Origin: Prevotella sp. UBA2755
Lineage (GTDB): Bacteria > Bacteroidota > Bacteroidia > Bacteroidales > Bacteroidaceae
Direction of reading: 5' to 3'
Length of the DNA: 40,316 nucleotides
Assembly (NCBI GenBank): GCA_002353225.1
Contig: DEJF01000021.1
Span: 1-40,316 of the forward strand
The position numbers and the translations under genes are program-made. Every line of letters starts with the position of its first letter. The first letter of the stretch is position 1. The notes under the pieces are model-generated. The model was not told where the DNA came from and searched no databases. It worked only from the letters and a program-made list of their open reading frames with translations. This document shows, in pieces, positions 30,865 through 38,695 of this stretch.

Positions 30865-32013
30865 TTAATAGGCGTGGTCGTCCGCAATCTCTTGTTTGTC
30901 GAGTTTCTTCTTATCGATAGAATGCCATGCGTAGACGATATAGGCAAGGACAAAGGGAACAAGAAGAGAGACGTAGAACATGGTACGGAGCGTGAACTCA
31001 CTGCTGCATGAGTTGGCAAGTGTCAGTGATGACTGAAGGTCAGCCGTTGACGGATAGTATGCCGTATGGTTCCATGCAGAGCAGAGCAACAGGGCGAGCA
31101 CGGTCAGTACGGTACCGATACCAGCAGGCCAGATGCCTCCGATATAGTCTTTCGACACGATCGTCTTACCGATACCAAAGAGCACGAGGACAACGCCTAT
31201 TAATAAGATAATGAGTAGATACCACATGTCGATGAGATTGTGGAGGTACTTATAAGGTTCCATATAGATGACACCTGTCTCAGGATGCCATGCGTAGCCG
31301 TCCTTTAACAGCAGATGAACGAGATAGGCGACAAAGAGTATCAGGAAAGGAATTGCGGTACCCACCAGACGCACACTGCCACGGCAGCGTATGTCCTCGT
31401 CGTCTATATTATTCATCACATAGAGAATACCGAGTATGCGGGCAAGGAAGACCACTGCAAAGCCGAAGACGAGAACCCAGGGGTTAAGCAGCGCATCCAG
31501 TCCGTGGGAGGCATTTGCCCAGCGACTGATGATTGGTGTAAATGAACCAGTATCAATCAGGTTGTCCTTGGCAATGATGAAGTTTGACCCCTCGAAGAAG
31601 GTGGCAACGGCTCCGCCTAAGAGCAATGGTCCCACGATACCGTTCAGAGTCAGGAAGAACTGAAATGTCTTCGGACCGAGGAAGTTGCCAATCTTATTCT
31701 GGAACTCATAACTGACAGCCTGCAATACGAAGGTGAATAGGATGAGCATCCATAGCCAGTATGCTCCTCCGAACGAGGTGGAGTAGAAGAGGGGGAATGA
31801 GGCGAAGAATGCGCCACCGAATGTGACGAGAGTAGTAAACGTAAATTCCCACTTACGACCCGTGGAGTTATAGACGAGTCGACGACCTTCCTCTGTATAT
31901 CCGAGACTGCCAGCCAAGGAGTTGGCTCCCTGTACGAAGAGCAGGAAAACTAACAATGCTCCTAAGAGTGCTACCACAAAGCACCAGTAATGTTGCAAAA
32001 ATTCGTATGTCAT
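30865..32013 (-). CDS. cydB: Cytochrome d ubiquinol oxidase subunit II (CydB)
   Basis: The 382-residue subunit of cytochrome bd oxidase has eight or more hydrophobic helices, with YEFLQHYWCFVVALLGALLV at the start and the typical GFAVVFLARILGILYV region. With CydA it forms the high-affinity, oxygen-scavenging quinol oxidase in the inner membrane, common in Bacteroidales that tolerate traces of oxygen. The ATG at 32013 is preferred to an upstream in-frame TTG at 32022 that lies in a repeat. It is the last gene of the DUF4492-cydA-cydB operon and ends in a strong terminator. Confidence 0.95.
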   Translation of the reverse strand: MTYEFLQHYWCFVVALLGALLVFLLFVQGANSLAGSLGYTEEGRRLVYNSTGRKWEFTFTTLVTFGGAFFASFPLFYSTSFGGAYWLWMLILFTFVLQAVSYEFQNKIGNFLGPKTFQFFLTLNGIVGPLLLGGAVATFFEGSNFIIAKDNLIDTGSFTPIISRWANASHGLDALLNPWVLVFGFAVVFLARILGILYVMNNIDDEDIRCRGSVRLVGTAIPFLILFVAYLVHLLLKDGYAWHPETGVIYMEPYKYLHNLIDMWYLLIILLIGVVLVLFGIGKTIVSKDYIGGIWPAGIGTVLTVLALLLCSAWNHTAYYPSTADLQSSLTLANSCSSEFTLRTMFYVSLLVPFVLAYIVYAWHSIDKKKLDKQEIADDHAY

Positions 32014-32043
32014 AACTTTCAACTCTTAACATTCAACTTTCAA
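32014..32043 (-). repeat. 7-bp tandem repeats (TTGAAAG type) at the cydA-cydB junction
   Basis: On the coding strand TTGAAAG, TTGAATG, TTAAGAG and TTGAAAG run from 32043 to 32016, ending TT before the cydB ATG at 32013. The cydA stop TGA (32035-32033) lies in the second unit. Confidence 0.82.
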
Positions 32044-33685
32044 CTTGATTCGAATACTCTGGTCCTTTCTTGATTTGCTTCAGTAGGATATTAATCTCTA
32101 CGGCGAGCATCAGGGTGAAGAGGAACAGGAAGATGAAGAAGGTGAGTGCCACGGCATTGCCGCTGATATCACTGACAGCGACCCATGTGGGCAGCATGTC
32201 CTGTATGGTCCATGGCTGACGACCAAACTCGGCAACGAGCCATCCGCTCTCTGAGGCGATATAGGCAAGGGGTACGAGGATGATAGCGATGATGTAATGC
32301 CATGCAGGAAGTCCGGCAATGTCATAAGTGTCAGCCTCAGTCTCTGGCAATAGTCCAAAGGCTGCAAGAAGTCGTCTGGTGACTATCGACAAGAACGGTA
32401 TCTTGAAGGCGAGGAGGATGATAACTGCAAAGAACAGGATGAATATACAGCCGAGTCCTACCATCGTACGGAATGCCCAGAAGTTAATGGGAACATAGGG
32501 GACAATATCGTGCTTGTCTTTCACGTAGCCATATCCCATATACTTCATATTCTCCTTCAGGATGGCAAGTTGTGCCTTCTGCGTAGCCTCGTCAGCCCCC
32601 TCTTTCTTCGCCTTGCGGTAGGCGGCAAGGGCAGTGATAGCCTTTTGTCCCATCACCATCTTCTCGTCTACGGAAGGTTCTTTTGTCCCATCGGGTTTGG
32701 TATAACCGTTCAGTATGTCGTTGATGCCAGGTACAAACCCATGAGGGTCGTTAGTAGCCATGATGCTCAGGGCGTACGGCATGTCTATCTTCAAAGGGGC
32801 AGACTCTTCGTTCTGGTAGTCTGGTTGTGCTATCGGATTCACCCAAGCGATGGCGGTCAGTCCTTGGTCTGTACCTCCGTTATAGAGTGCCTCCATAGCA
32901 GCCAGTTTCATGGGTTGCACCTTGGCGACCTGCTGACCACTGATATGTCCGGTGAAGGCAGCACCCAGAGAGGCGATCAGTCCAACGATGGCGGCAATCC
33001 TGATACTCTCCTTGGCAAGTCTAATCTCGCGTTTCTTCCATAAATACCAACTGGAGACGGCAATGACGAAGACGGCACCGATAATCCAAGCGGAAATGAC
33101 GGTGTGGCAGAACTTGCCCACGGCAAATGGGGAGAGTGCCACGTCTAAGAACGACACCATTTCATTACGCATCGTGTCGGGGTTGAACTCGCAGCCTACA
33201 GGATACTGCATCCAGGCATTTGCTACGAGAATCCACCATGCTGAGATGGTGGCTCCTAACCCTGTGAGCCATGTGGAAGCGAGATGGAATCCCTTTGATA
33301 CCTTGTTCCAGCCGAAATACATGACGGCGACAAAGGTGGACTCCATGAAGAAGGCGACGATACCTTCGATAGCAAGGGGTGCACCGAAAATGTCACCTAC
33401 AAACCACGAATAGTTACTCCAGTTAGTACCAAACTCGAATTCGAGAATGATACCAGTGGCAACACCCATGGCGAAATTCACACCAAATAGTTTCTGCCAG
33501 AACTTTGCCGTGTCACGCCAGAAGACTTTCTGCGTACGGTAATAGCAGGTCTCTGCAATACCCATGATGACGGCAAGTCCCAAGGTCAGGGGAACAAACA
33601 GCCAGTGGTAAATAGCCGTCAAGGCGAACTGTGCTCTTGCCCAGTTAATGGAGCCCGCATCAATGTTTAGTAATAGGTCATTCAT
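32033..33685 (-). CDS. cydA: Cytochrome d ubiquinol oxidase subunit I (CydA)
   Basis: The 550-residue subunit binds the three haems of cytochrome bd and the quinol. The N-terminal ARAQFALTAIYHWLFVPLTL carries the conserved haem-ligand His (His27 here), and GRQPWTIQDMLPT is a conserved C-terminal segment. Between them is a long charged insertion (about residues 315-375, with KPDGTKEPSVDEKMV and a Lys/Ala/Glu-rich helix), as expected for a long periplasmic Q-loop form. The 3' end overlaps a 7-bp repeat array. DUF4492 precedes it by 35 bp and cydB follows by 19 bp. Confidence 0.95.
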   Translation of the reverse strand: MNDLLLNIDAGSINWARAQFALTAIYHWLFVPLTLGLAVIMGIAETCYYRTQKVFWRDTAKFWQKLFGVNFAMGVATGIILEFEFGTNWSNYSWFVGDIFGAPLAIEGIVAFFMESTFVAVMYFGWNKVSKGFHLASTWLTGLGATISAWWILVANAWMQYPVGCEFNPDTMRNEMVSFLDVALSPFAVGKFCHTVISAWIIGAVFVIAVSSWYLWKKREIRLAKESIRIAAIVGLIASLGAAFTGHISGQQVAKVQPMKLAAMEALYNGGTDQGLTAIAWVNPIAQPDYQNEESAPLKIDMPYALSIMATNDPHGFVPGINDILNGYTKPDGTKEPSVDEKMVMGQKAITALAAYRKAKKEGADEATQKAQLAILKENMKYMGYGYVKDKHDIVPYVPINFWAFRTMVGLGCIFILFFAVIILLAFKIPFLSIVTRRLLAAFGLLPETEADTYDIAGLPAWHYIIAIILVPLAYIASESGWLVAEFGRQPWTIQDMLPTWVAVSDISGNAVALTFFIFLFLFTLMLAVEINILLKQIKKGPEYSNQVES

Positions 33686-33720
33686 AATATTGTAGGTTTT
33701 AATTAGATTTGTTAGGGAGG

Positions 33721-33942
33721 TTAGGGGGCACGCTCCAGCATCTCGCTTGCCACGTAGTCGGACTCGCCGCCTTTCTCCGTATGACTCTTCAGGAAGTTAG
33801 GGAAAAAGAACAACTTGAGTATTACGAAAATGACAAATAATTTTATGAGGATGATAGTCCATAGCGTCTTGCCTAACCGCATATTGCGAAAGCCGTCGTA
33901 ATAGAGGTCGAAAGCCCTGTACCAGAATCCCTGTTTGTTCAT
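33721..33942 (-). CDS. DUF4492-type small membrane protein
   Basis: The 73-residue protein has an aromatic basic N-terminus (GFWYRAFDLYYDGFRNMRLG), one membrane helix (about residues 27-47, TIILIKLFVIFVILKLFFF) and an acidic-polar C-terminus. The size, aromatic N-terminus and location immediately before cydA match the DUF4492 family. Small single-helix subunits of cytochrome bd (CydX/CydH) are known in other bacteria, so a structural role in the oxidase is plausible but inferred from position. It heads the operon, 35 bp before cydA, behind a consensus promoter. Confidence 0.85.
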   Translation of the reverse strand: MNKQGFWYRAFDLYYDGFRNMRLGKTLWTIILIKLFVIFVILKLFFFPNFLKSHTEKGGESDYVASEMLERAP

Positions 33943-33972
33943 GAGTTGTCCTCTTTATCGTTAATATTGATG

Positions 33973-34003
33973 CAAATATAGTAAATAAAATCAAAACGAC
34001 CAA
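33973..34003 (-). promoter_or_regulatory. Promoter of the DUF4492-cydAB operon
   Basis: On the reverse strand TTG (34003-34001), a 20-bp spacer and TATATTTG (33980-33973) match the consensus. The ATG follows at 33942. The -33 element lies 6 bp from the -33 of the divergent promoter. Confidence 0.75.
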
Positions 34004-34009
34004 CTTTTC

Positions 34010-34040
34010 TTTGCTATTTTATGGAAAAGTTTTACCTTTG
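34010..34040 (+). promoter_or_regulatory. Promoter of the coiled-coil/tolC operon
   Basis: TTTG (34010-34013), a 19-bp spacer and TACCTTTG (34033-34040) are a near-perfect match; the ATG is at 34064 after an AT-rich TATATATATA leader. Confidence 0.78.
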
Positions 34041-34063
34041 CACCACATTATATATATATAATT

Positions 34064-34969
34064 ATGGATAAGAAGATAATATCCGTTCTTGCTGTAGTCA
34101 TTGCTTTGCTGATAGGCGGAGTCGCTTATCTGGGCTATAGCCTGCATCAGCAAACGGAGGCAAACAAGGATATGGAGGAACTTGCCATGCTCGATAAACA
34201 GGAGATGGAGGGCGAGTACCAGCAGTTTGCTGACCAGTATAGTGAGATGAAGACCCGTATTAACAATGACTCCATCATTGCTCAGTTGACTCGTGAGCAG
34301 GAACGTACGGAGCGATTGTTGCAGGAACTGAAGAATACCAAAGCGACAGATGCGGCAGAGATTACCCGTCTGAAGAAAGAACTCGCCTCAGTTCGTGCTG
34401 TGTTACGCAGTTATGTCTTGGAGATTGACTCCCTGAACCGTCTGAACCAGGCATTACAGGACGAGAATACCAGATATCGCACGGAACTGGAGGAGAGTAA
34501 CCAGCAGAACCTTGCCTTGACGAATGATAATGCGACACTTTCCGAGAAGGTCGCCATTGCCGCCCAGTTGAATGCCGTGAATATCGACATCATGATGATT
34601 GTCAAGGGAGCCTTTTCCTCAAAGACAAAGGAGCGTACCAAGCATCCGCATAAGATCGGTGGTTCTACCAATGAGATGAAGGTGCGTTTTGTTCTTTCCC
34701 GTAATGTGACGGCAGCCAATGGTATGCGTTCTATCTATGTGCGTATTCTCACACCGACAGGTAGTGTGCTGAATGCGTCGGGAAAGTGCGCCTTTGAGGA
34801 TAAGCAGGTTGACTTCACGGCAGCGAAGAACATAGAATATACTGGTGAGGAGACTCCGATGGAGTTCTATGTGGCAAAGAAAGAGACATTGATACCAGGA
34901 ACCTATCGCGTTCAGGTGATTGCCGACGGACATGAGATAGGTACCCGCTCTATAGAACTTGAGAAATAG
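34064..34969 (+). CDS. Membrane-anchored coiled-coil protein of unknown function
   Basis: The 301-residue protein has an N-terminal membrane anchor (about residues 5-27, ISVLAVVIALLIGGVAYLGY) and a long coiled coil with Glu/Leu/Gln heptads (about 35-175). A C-terminal beta-rich domain follows (about 185-300; MKVRFVLSRNVTAANGMRSI and YRVQVIADGHEIGTRSIELE). I recognise the type from Bacteroidetes genomes but cannot assign a function. It is the first gene of a probable operon with tolC, which starts 3 bp after its stop. A role in the exporter, for example as a periplasmic scaffold, is possible by context only. Confidence 0.8.
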   Translation: MDKKIISVLAVVIALLIGGVAYLGYSLHQQTEANKDMEELAMLDKQEMEGEYQQFADQYSEMKTRINNDSIIAQLTREQERTERLLQELKNTKATDAAEITRLKKELASVRAVLRSYVLEIDSLNRLNQALQDENTRYRTELEESNQQNLALTNDNATLSEKVAIAAQLNAVNIDIMMIVKGAFSSKTKERTKHPHKIGGSTNEMKVRFVLSRNVTAANGMRSIYVRILTPTGSVLNASGKCAFEDKQVDFTAAKNIEYTGEETPMEFYVAKKETLIPGTYRVQVIADGHEIGTRSIELEK

Positions 34970-34972
34970 GAA

Positions 34973-36472
34973 ATGAAAAAGCAATTACTTTTTTCTTTAC
35001 TGGCTTGTGTTACACTTCCTGTTGGAGCGCAAAAGTTATTGTCACTTGACAGTTGTCGGGCGATGGCGCTGCGCAACAACAAGCAGTTGAGTGTGTCACG
35101 GGTGAAGCAAGAGGTGGCTGCCAATATGCGCAAGTCGGCAAGGACGAAATACCTGCCGCATGTCAGTGCGTTGGGAGGCTATGAATGGACCAGTAAGGAG
35201 GTCTCGATTCTGAATGACGACCAGAAGTCTGCATTGTCGAATCTCGGCACGAATCTTACTGGTAAGATCGGTGAGGGAATCCAGCAAGGGATGGCTGGCT
35301 TACCACAGGGTGTATGGCAGATGCTGGGGCAAATGGGTATCTCCCCTGATGCTATTCAGCAACAAATGAGTACTGGACTGAACCAGTTCGGCGGTATGCT
35401 GAATACTGGTGGTCAGCGGATTGTTGACGCTTTCCGTACCGATACCCGTAACATGTTCGCTGGCGCTATCATGGTGACACAACCAGTCTTTATGGGGGGT
35501 GCTATCATTGCCATGAACAAGATGGCGGATATCGGAGAGCAGTTGGCTGCTAACTCGATGGAAGGCAAGCGTCAGTTGACCCTTTTCCAAATCGACCAGG
35601 CATACTGGCAGGTAGTGTCCTTGAAGCATAAGCAGAAACTGGCTCAGGCATATCTCGACTTGGTGAGGAAACTGGATGGTGATGTACAGAAAATGATAGA
35701 GGAGGGTGTCGCTACCCGTTCTGAGGGACTGAGTGTCAGTGTGAAAGTCAATGAGGCTGAGATGACACTTACCAAGGTAGAGGACGGACTGACGCTTTCG
35801 AAGATGCTGCTCTGCCAACTCTGTGGACTGCCGATGAATGAGCAGGTGACCTTGGCGGATGAGGATGCCGAGGATATCGCGGCTGTGGAATTGGTACCCA
35901 AGGTGGATGTGGAGCAGGCAGCGGATAATCGTCCGGAGTTGCGGCAGTTACAGAATGTCGTAGACATGAGCCGTCAGTTTACGAATATCCTCAAGGCAGG
36001 TAATCTGCCACAGGTGGCACTGACAGGTGGCTATGCCGTCTCGAATCCTAATGTGTTTAACGGCTTTGAGCGGAAGTTTGCTGGTTTCTGGAATATCGGT
36101 GTACTGGTGCGCATCCCTGTATGGAACTGGGGTGATGTCGCCTATAAGGTGCGTGCTTCGAAAGGGGCTACAGCCATCGCCAAACTTGAGATGGAGGAGG
36201 CTCGTGAGAAGATAGAGTTGCAAGTCAACCAAAGTATCTTCCAAGTTAATGAGGCAAACAAGAAACTGGAGATGGCTCGGACAAGTACCCGTAAGGCGGA
36301 TGAGAACTTGCGAACGGCCAATCTTGGATTCCGTGAGGGTGTGATATCCGCGACAACGGTGATGGAGGCGCAGACCGCGTGGCTGCAGGCTCTTTCCCAG
36401 AAAGTTGATGCGGAGATAGAGGTCAAACTCAGTCAGGTGAACTTGCAGAAGGCAATGGGAACCTTGCAATAA
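34973..36472 (+). CDS. TolC family outer-membrane efflux protein
   Basis: The 499-residue protein has a signal peptide (residues 1-19, ending VGAQ) and the duplicated helical/beta OEP domain of TolC. It includes LDSCRAMALRNNKQLSVSRV at the start of repeat 1, NRPELRQLQNVVDM at the start of repeat 2, and GVISATTVMEAQ followed by TAWLQA near the end. An insertion of about 60 Gly/Gln/Met-rich residues (about 90-155, with GIQQGMAGLPQGVWQMLGQM) follows the first strand and is unusual for TolC. It forms the outer-membrane duct of the exporter with HlyD and the permeases that follow. Its stop codon is the start of an 8-bp duplication. Confidence 0.92.
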   Translation: MKKQLLFSLLACVTLPVGAQKLLSLDSCRAMALRNNKQLSVSRVKQEVAANMRKSARTKYLPHVSALGGYEWTSKEVSILNDDQKSALSNLGTNLTGKIGEGIQQGMAGLPQGVWQMLGQMGISPDAIQQQMSTGLNQFGGMLNTGGQRIVDAFRTDTRNMFAGAIMVTQPVFMGGAIIAMNKMADIGEQLAANSMEGKRQLTLFQIDQAYWQVVSLKHKQKLAQAYLDLVRKLDGDVQKMIEEGVATRSEGLSVSVKVNEAEMTLTKVEDGLTLSKMLLCQLCGLPMNEQVTLADEDAEDIAAVELVPKVDVEQAADNRPELRQLQNVVDMSRQFTNILKAGNLPQVALTGGYAVSNPNVFNGFERKFAGFWNIGVLVRIPVWNWGDVAYKVRASKGATAIAKLEMEEAREKIELQVNQSIFQVNEANKKLEMARTSTRKADENLRTANLGFREGVISATTVMEAQTAWLQALSQKVDAEIEVKLSQVNLQKAMGTLQ

Positions 36473-36485
36473 TATCGTAATATCG
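36470..36485 (+). repeat. Two 8-bp repeats (TAATATCG) beginning at the tolC stop codon
   Basis: TAATATCG lies at 36470-36477 and 36478-36485. The first three bases are the tolC stop. Confidence 0.8.
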
Positions 36486-36501
36486 AAAAAGAAAAAAGAA
36501 T

Positions 36502-37485
36502 ATGTCAGCAAAAACACAACATAACAACATCCTGCTCGCAATCGTTGGATTTGCGGCAGCAGTCGCCGTCGTTGCCTTGATAGGTTTCTTTGCTTTGGGA
36601 CGTGATCCCGAGTTGATACAAGGACAGGTGGAAGTGAGTGAGTATCGTGTATCCAGCAAGGTACCTGGTCGTATCTTGGAGATTCGTGTGAAAGAGGGGG
36701 ACTTCGTGAAGGTAGGCGATACTCTCGCCATCCTTGACGCCCCGGAGGTTCGTGCTAAGATGGAACAGGCGCAGAGTGCCGAGAGCGCCGCCGCCGCGCA
36801 AGAGGAGATGGCTCGTAATGGTGCCCGTCAGGAGCAGATACAAGGTGCCTACCAGTTGATGCAGCAGGCAAAGGCTGGTCTGGAGATAGCCGAGAAGTCG
36901 TATCATCGTGTACAGCGTCTCTTCGATGAGGGGGTGATGAGTGCCCAGAAACGTGATGAGGCTTATGCCAACTATAAGGCGATGGAGGCACAGGCTAAGG
37001 CTGCCGAGAGTCAGTACCAGATGGCTAAGAACGGTGCCCGTCGTGAGGAGAAGATGGCTGCCGCTGCTATGGTAGGTCGTGCCAAGGGCGCTGTTCAGGA
37101 AGTCAACTCTTATATCCATGAGACCGTGCAGGTTGCCCAGATGGAGGGTGAGGTCTGTGATATCTTCCCCAAGGTGGGTGAGTTGGTCGGCACTGGTTCC
37201 CCTATTATGACGATTTCTGTGATGAAGGACATGTGGGGTACCTTTAATGTCCGTGAGGATCAGTTGAACGGTATGGCGGTGGGTAAGACCTTTGAGGCTT
37301 TTGTTCCTGCCTTCAACAAGACGATACAGATGAAGGTCTATTATCTGAAAGACCAGGGTTCCTATGCCGTTTGGAAGGCAACCAAGACGAACGGACAATA
37401 CGACTTGAAGACCTTCGAGGTCAAGGCTCGTCCCGTGGAGCCGATGGAAGGTCTGCGTCCCGGCATGTCGCTGATCATTAAATAG
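36502..37485 (+). CDS. HlyD/EmrA family periplasmic adaptor protein
   Basis: The 327-residue membrane-fusion protein has one N-terminal helix (about residues 10-32) and a lipoyl-like half (VSEYRVSSKVPGRILEIRVK with EGDFVKVGDTL). A coiled-coil hairpin follows (about 80-190, Ala/Gln/Glu-rich), then the second lipoyl half and beta barrel (GEVCDIFPKVGELVGTGSP), ending RPVEPMEGLRPGMSLI. It links the inner-membrane permeases to the TolC protein. It follows tolC by 29 bp, and its stop codon begins a 7-bp repeat array that runs to the permease start. Confidence 0.93.
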   Translation: MSAKTQHNNILLAIVGFAAAVAVVALIGFFALGRDPELIQGQVEVSEYRVSSKVPGRILEIRVKEGDFVKVGDTLAILDAPEVRAKMEQAQSAESAAAAQEEMARNGARQEQIQGAYQLMQQAKAGLEIAEKSYHRVQRLFDEGVMSAQKRDEAYANYKAMEAQAKAAESQYQMAKNGARREEKMAAAAMVGRAKGAVQEVNSYIHETVQVAQMEGEVCDIFPKVGELVGTGSPIMTISVMKDMWGTFNVREDQLNGMAVGKTFEAFVPAFNKTIQMKVYYLKDQGSYAVWKATKTNGQYDLKTFEVKARPVEPMEGLRPGMSLIIK

Positions 37486-37524
37486 TTCATAGTTCGTAGT
37501 TCATAGTTCATAATTCATAGTTGA
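37483..37524 (+). repeat. Six 7-bp tandem repeats (TAGTTCA) between hlyD and the permease gene
   Basis: TAGTTCA, TAGTTCG, TAGTTCA, TAGTTCA, TAATTCA and TAGTTGA lie at 37483, 37490, 37497, 37504, 37511 and 37518. The first TAG is the hlyD stop codon, and the GTG start of the permease follows one base after the array. Confidence 0.94.
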
Positions 37525-37525
37525 G

Positions 37526-38695
37526 GTGAGATATCTCAGGCAGATATATGAAGTGATGCTTCGGGAGTTGTTGATTCTTCGTCAGAATCACATCTACCGC
37601 TTCTGTATGGTGTTGTTCCCCATACTGGTCATCTTTTTCTTTACCTCGATGTTGGATGAGGGGTTACCTACCAACCTGCCCGTAGGCGTGGTCGACTTGG
37701 ACAATACGTCAATCTCCCGTTCGCTGACACGTAGGTTAGACGGTTTCCAGATGTCGAAGGTCGTAGCCCGTTACCCCAGTGTCACAGAGGCTCGCCGTGC
37801 TATCCAGCGTAATGAGATTTATGGTTTCCTCTATATCCCTAAGGGAACAACAGATAAACTCCTTGCCAGCAGACAGCCTAAGGTGTCCTATTATTATTCC
37901 TATACCACGATAGCGGCAGGCACTATGCTGATGAAGGATATGAAGACCATCTCCACCCTCGGTTCTGCGGCTGTCGGACAAGCGACCATGCGTGCCAAGG
38001 GCTTTACGGATGCGCAGATACAGGCATTTCTGCAACCTATCAAGGTGGATCTGCATCAGATCGCTAATCCCTGGAGCAACTATAATGCTTATCTGAGTAC
38101 GATGATGGTGCCAGGTATCATCATGCTCTTCATCTTCCTGATCTCTGCCTATTCCATTGGTACAGAGTTGAAGTTTGCTACGGGTAAGAAATGGATGGAA
38201 CTTGCCGACAATAATATCACGGTGGCTTTACTGGGCAAATTCCTGCCCCAGACCATCATCTGGCTTGCCATCATTTTTGGCTATGAGTGGTATGTGTTCT
38301 ATCACCTTGGGTTCCCTCATCTGGGAAGTCCTTGGATGCTCGTCCTCTTAGGACTCATGCAAGTGCTTGCTTCACAAGGATTCGGCATCTTTGCCTTTGG
38401 ACTGATGCCTTCGTTGCGTATGTCGATGAGTATCTGCTCGTTGTGGGCAGTGCTGAGTATCTCGATGGCAGGTAGCGCCTTCCCTGTGATGGGTATGGAT
38501 GCGCCCTTGCAGTCACTCTCGTGGATGTTCCCCTTGCGTCATTACTGGATGATGTACCAGACGTGTGTGCTGAATGGTTTCCCACTCATAGAGTCATGGT
38601 TCCATTTTGCGGCTCTCGCAGCCTTTATGTTGTTGCCTTGGCTGGTAGTTAAGAAGATTAAAAACGCGATGCTGACCTATGTCTATATTCCATAG
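37526..38695 (+). CDS. ABC-2 type transporter permease (first)
   Basis: The 389-residue protein has an N-terminal membrane helix (about residues 22-40) and a large extracytoplasmic domain (about 45-185). Five further helices follow, including GIIMLFIFLISAYSIGTELK and LLGLMQVLASQGFGIFAFGL, the usual ABC-2 (YhhJ/YbhR-like) pattern. The start is a GTG at 37526, directly after the repeat array, since the next ATG (37553) would cut into the conserved IYEVMLRELLILR start. It overlaps the next permease by 17 bp. No ATPase gene lies near it, so it depends on an ATPase encoded elsewhere or functions without one. Confidence 0.88.
   Translation: MRYLRQIYEVMLRELLILRQNHIYRFCMVLFPILVIFFFTSMLDEGLPTNLPVGVVDLDNTSISRSLTRRLDGFQMSKVVARYPSVTEARRAIQRNEIYGFLYIPKGTTDKLLASRQPKVSYYYSYTTIAAGTMLMKDMKTISTLGSAAVGQATMRAKGFTDAQIQAFLQPIKVDLHQIANPWSNYNAYLSTMMVPGIIMLFIFLISAYSIGTELKFATGKKWMELADNNITVALLGKFLPQTIIWLAIIFGYEWYVFYHLGFPHLGSPWMLVLLGLMQVLASQGFGIFAFGLMPSLRMSMSICSLWAVLSISMAGSAFPVMGMDAPLQSLSWMFPLRHYWMMYQTCVLNGFPLIESWFHFAALAAFMLLPWLVVKKIKNAMLTYVYIP

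Noticed and set aside
34041..34063. Riboswitch or structured leader before the coiled-coil gene
   Set aside because: Only about 20 bp of TA-rich sequence remain between the -7 element and the ATG, too short for a structure.
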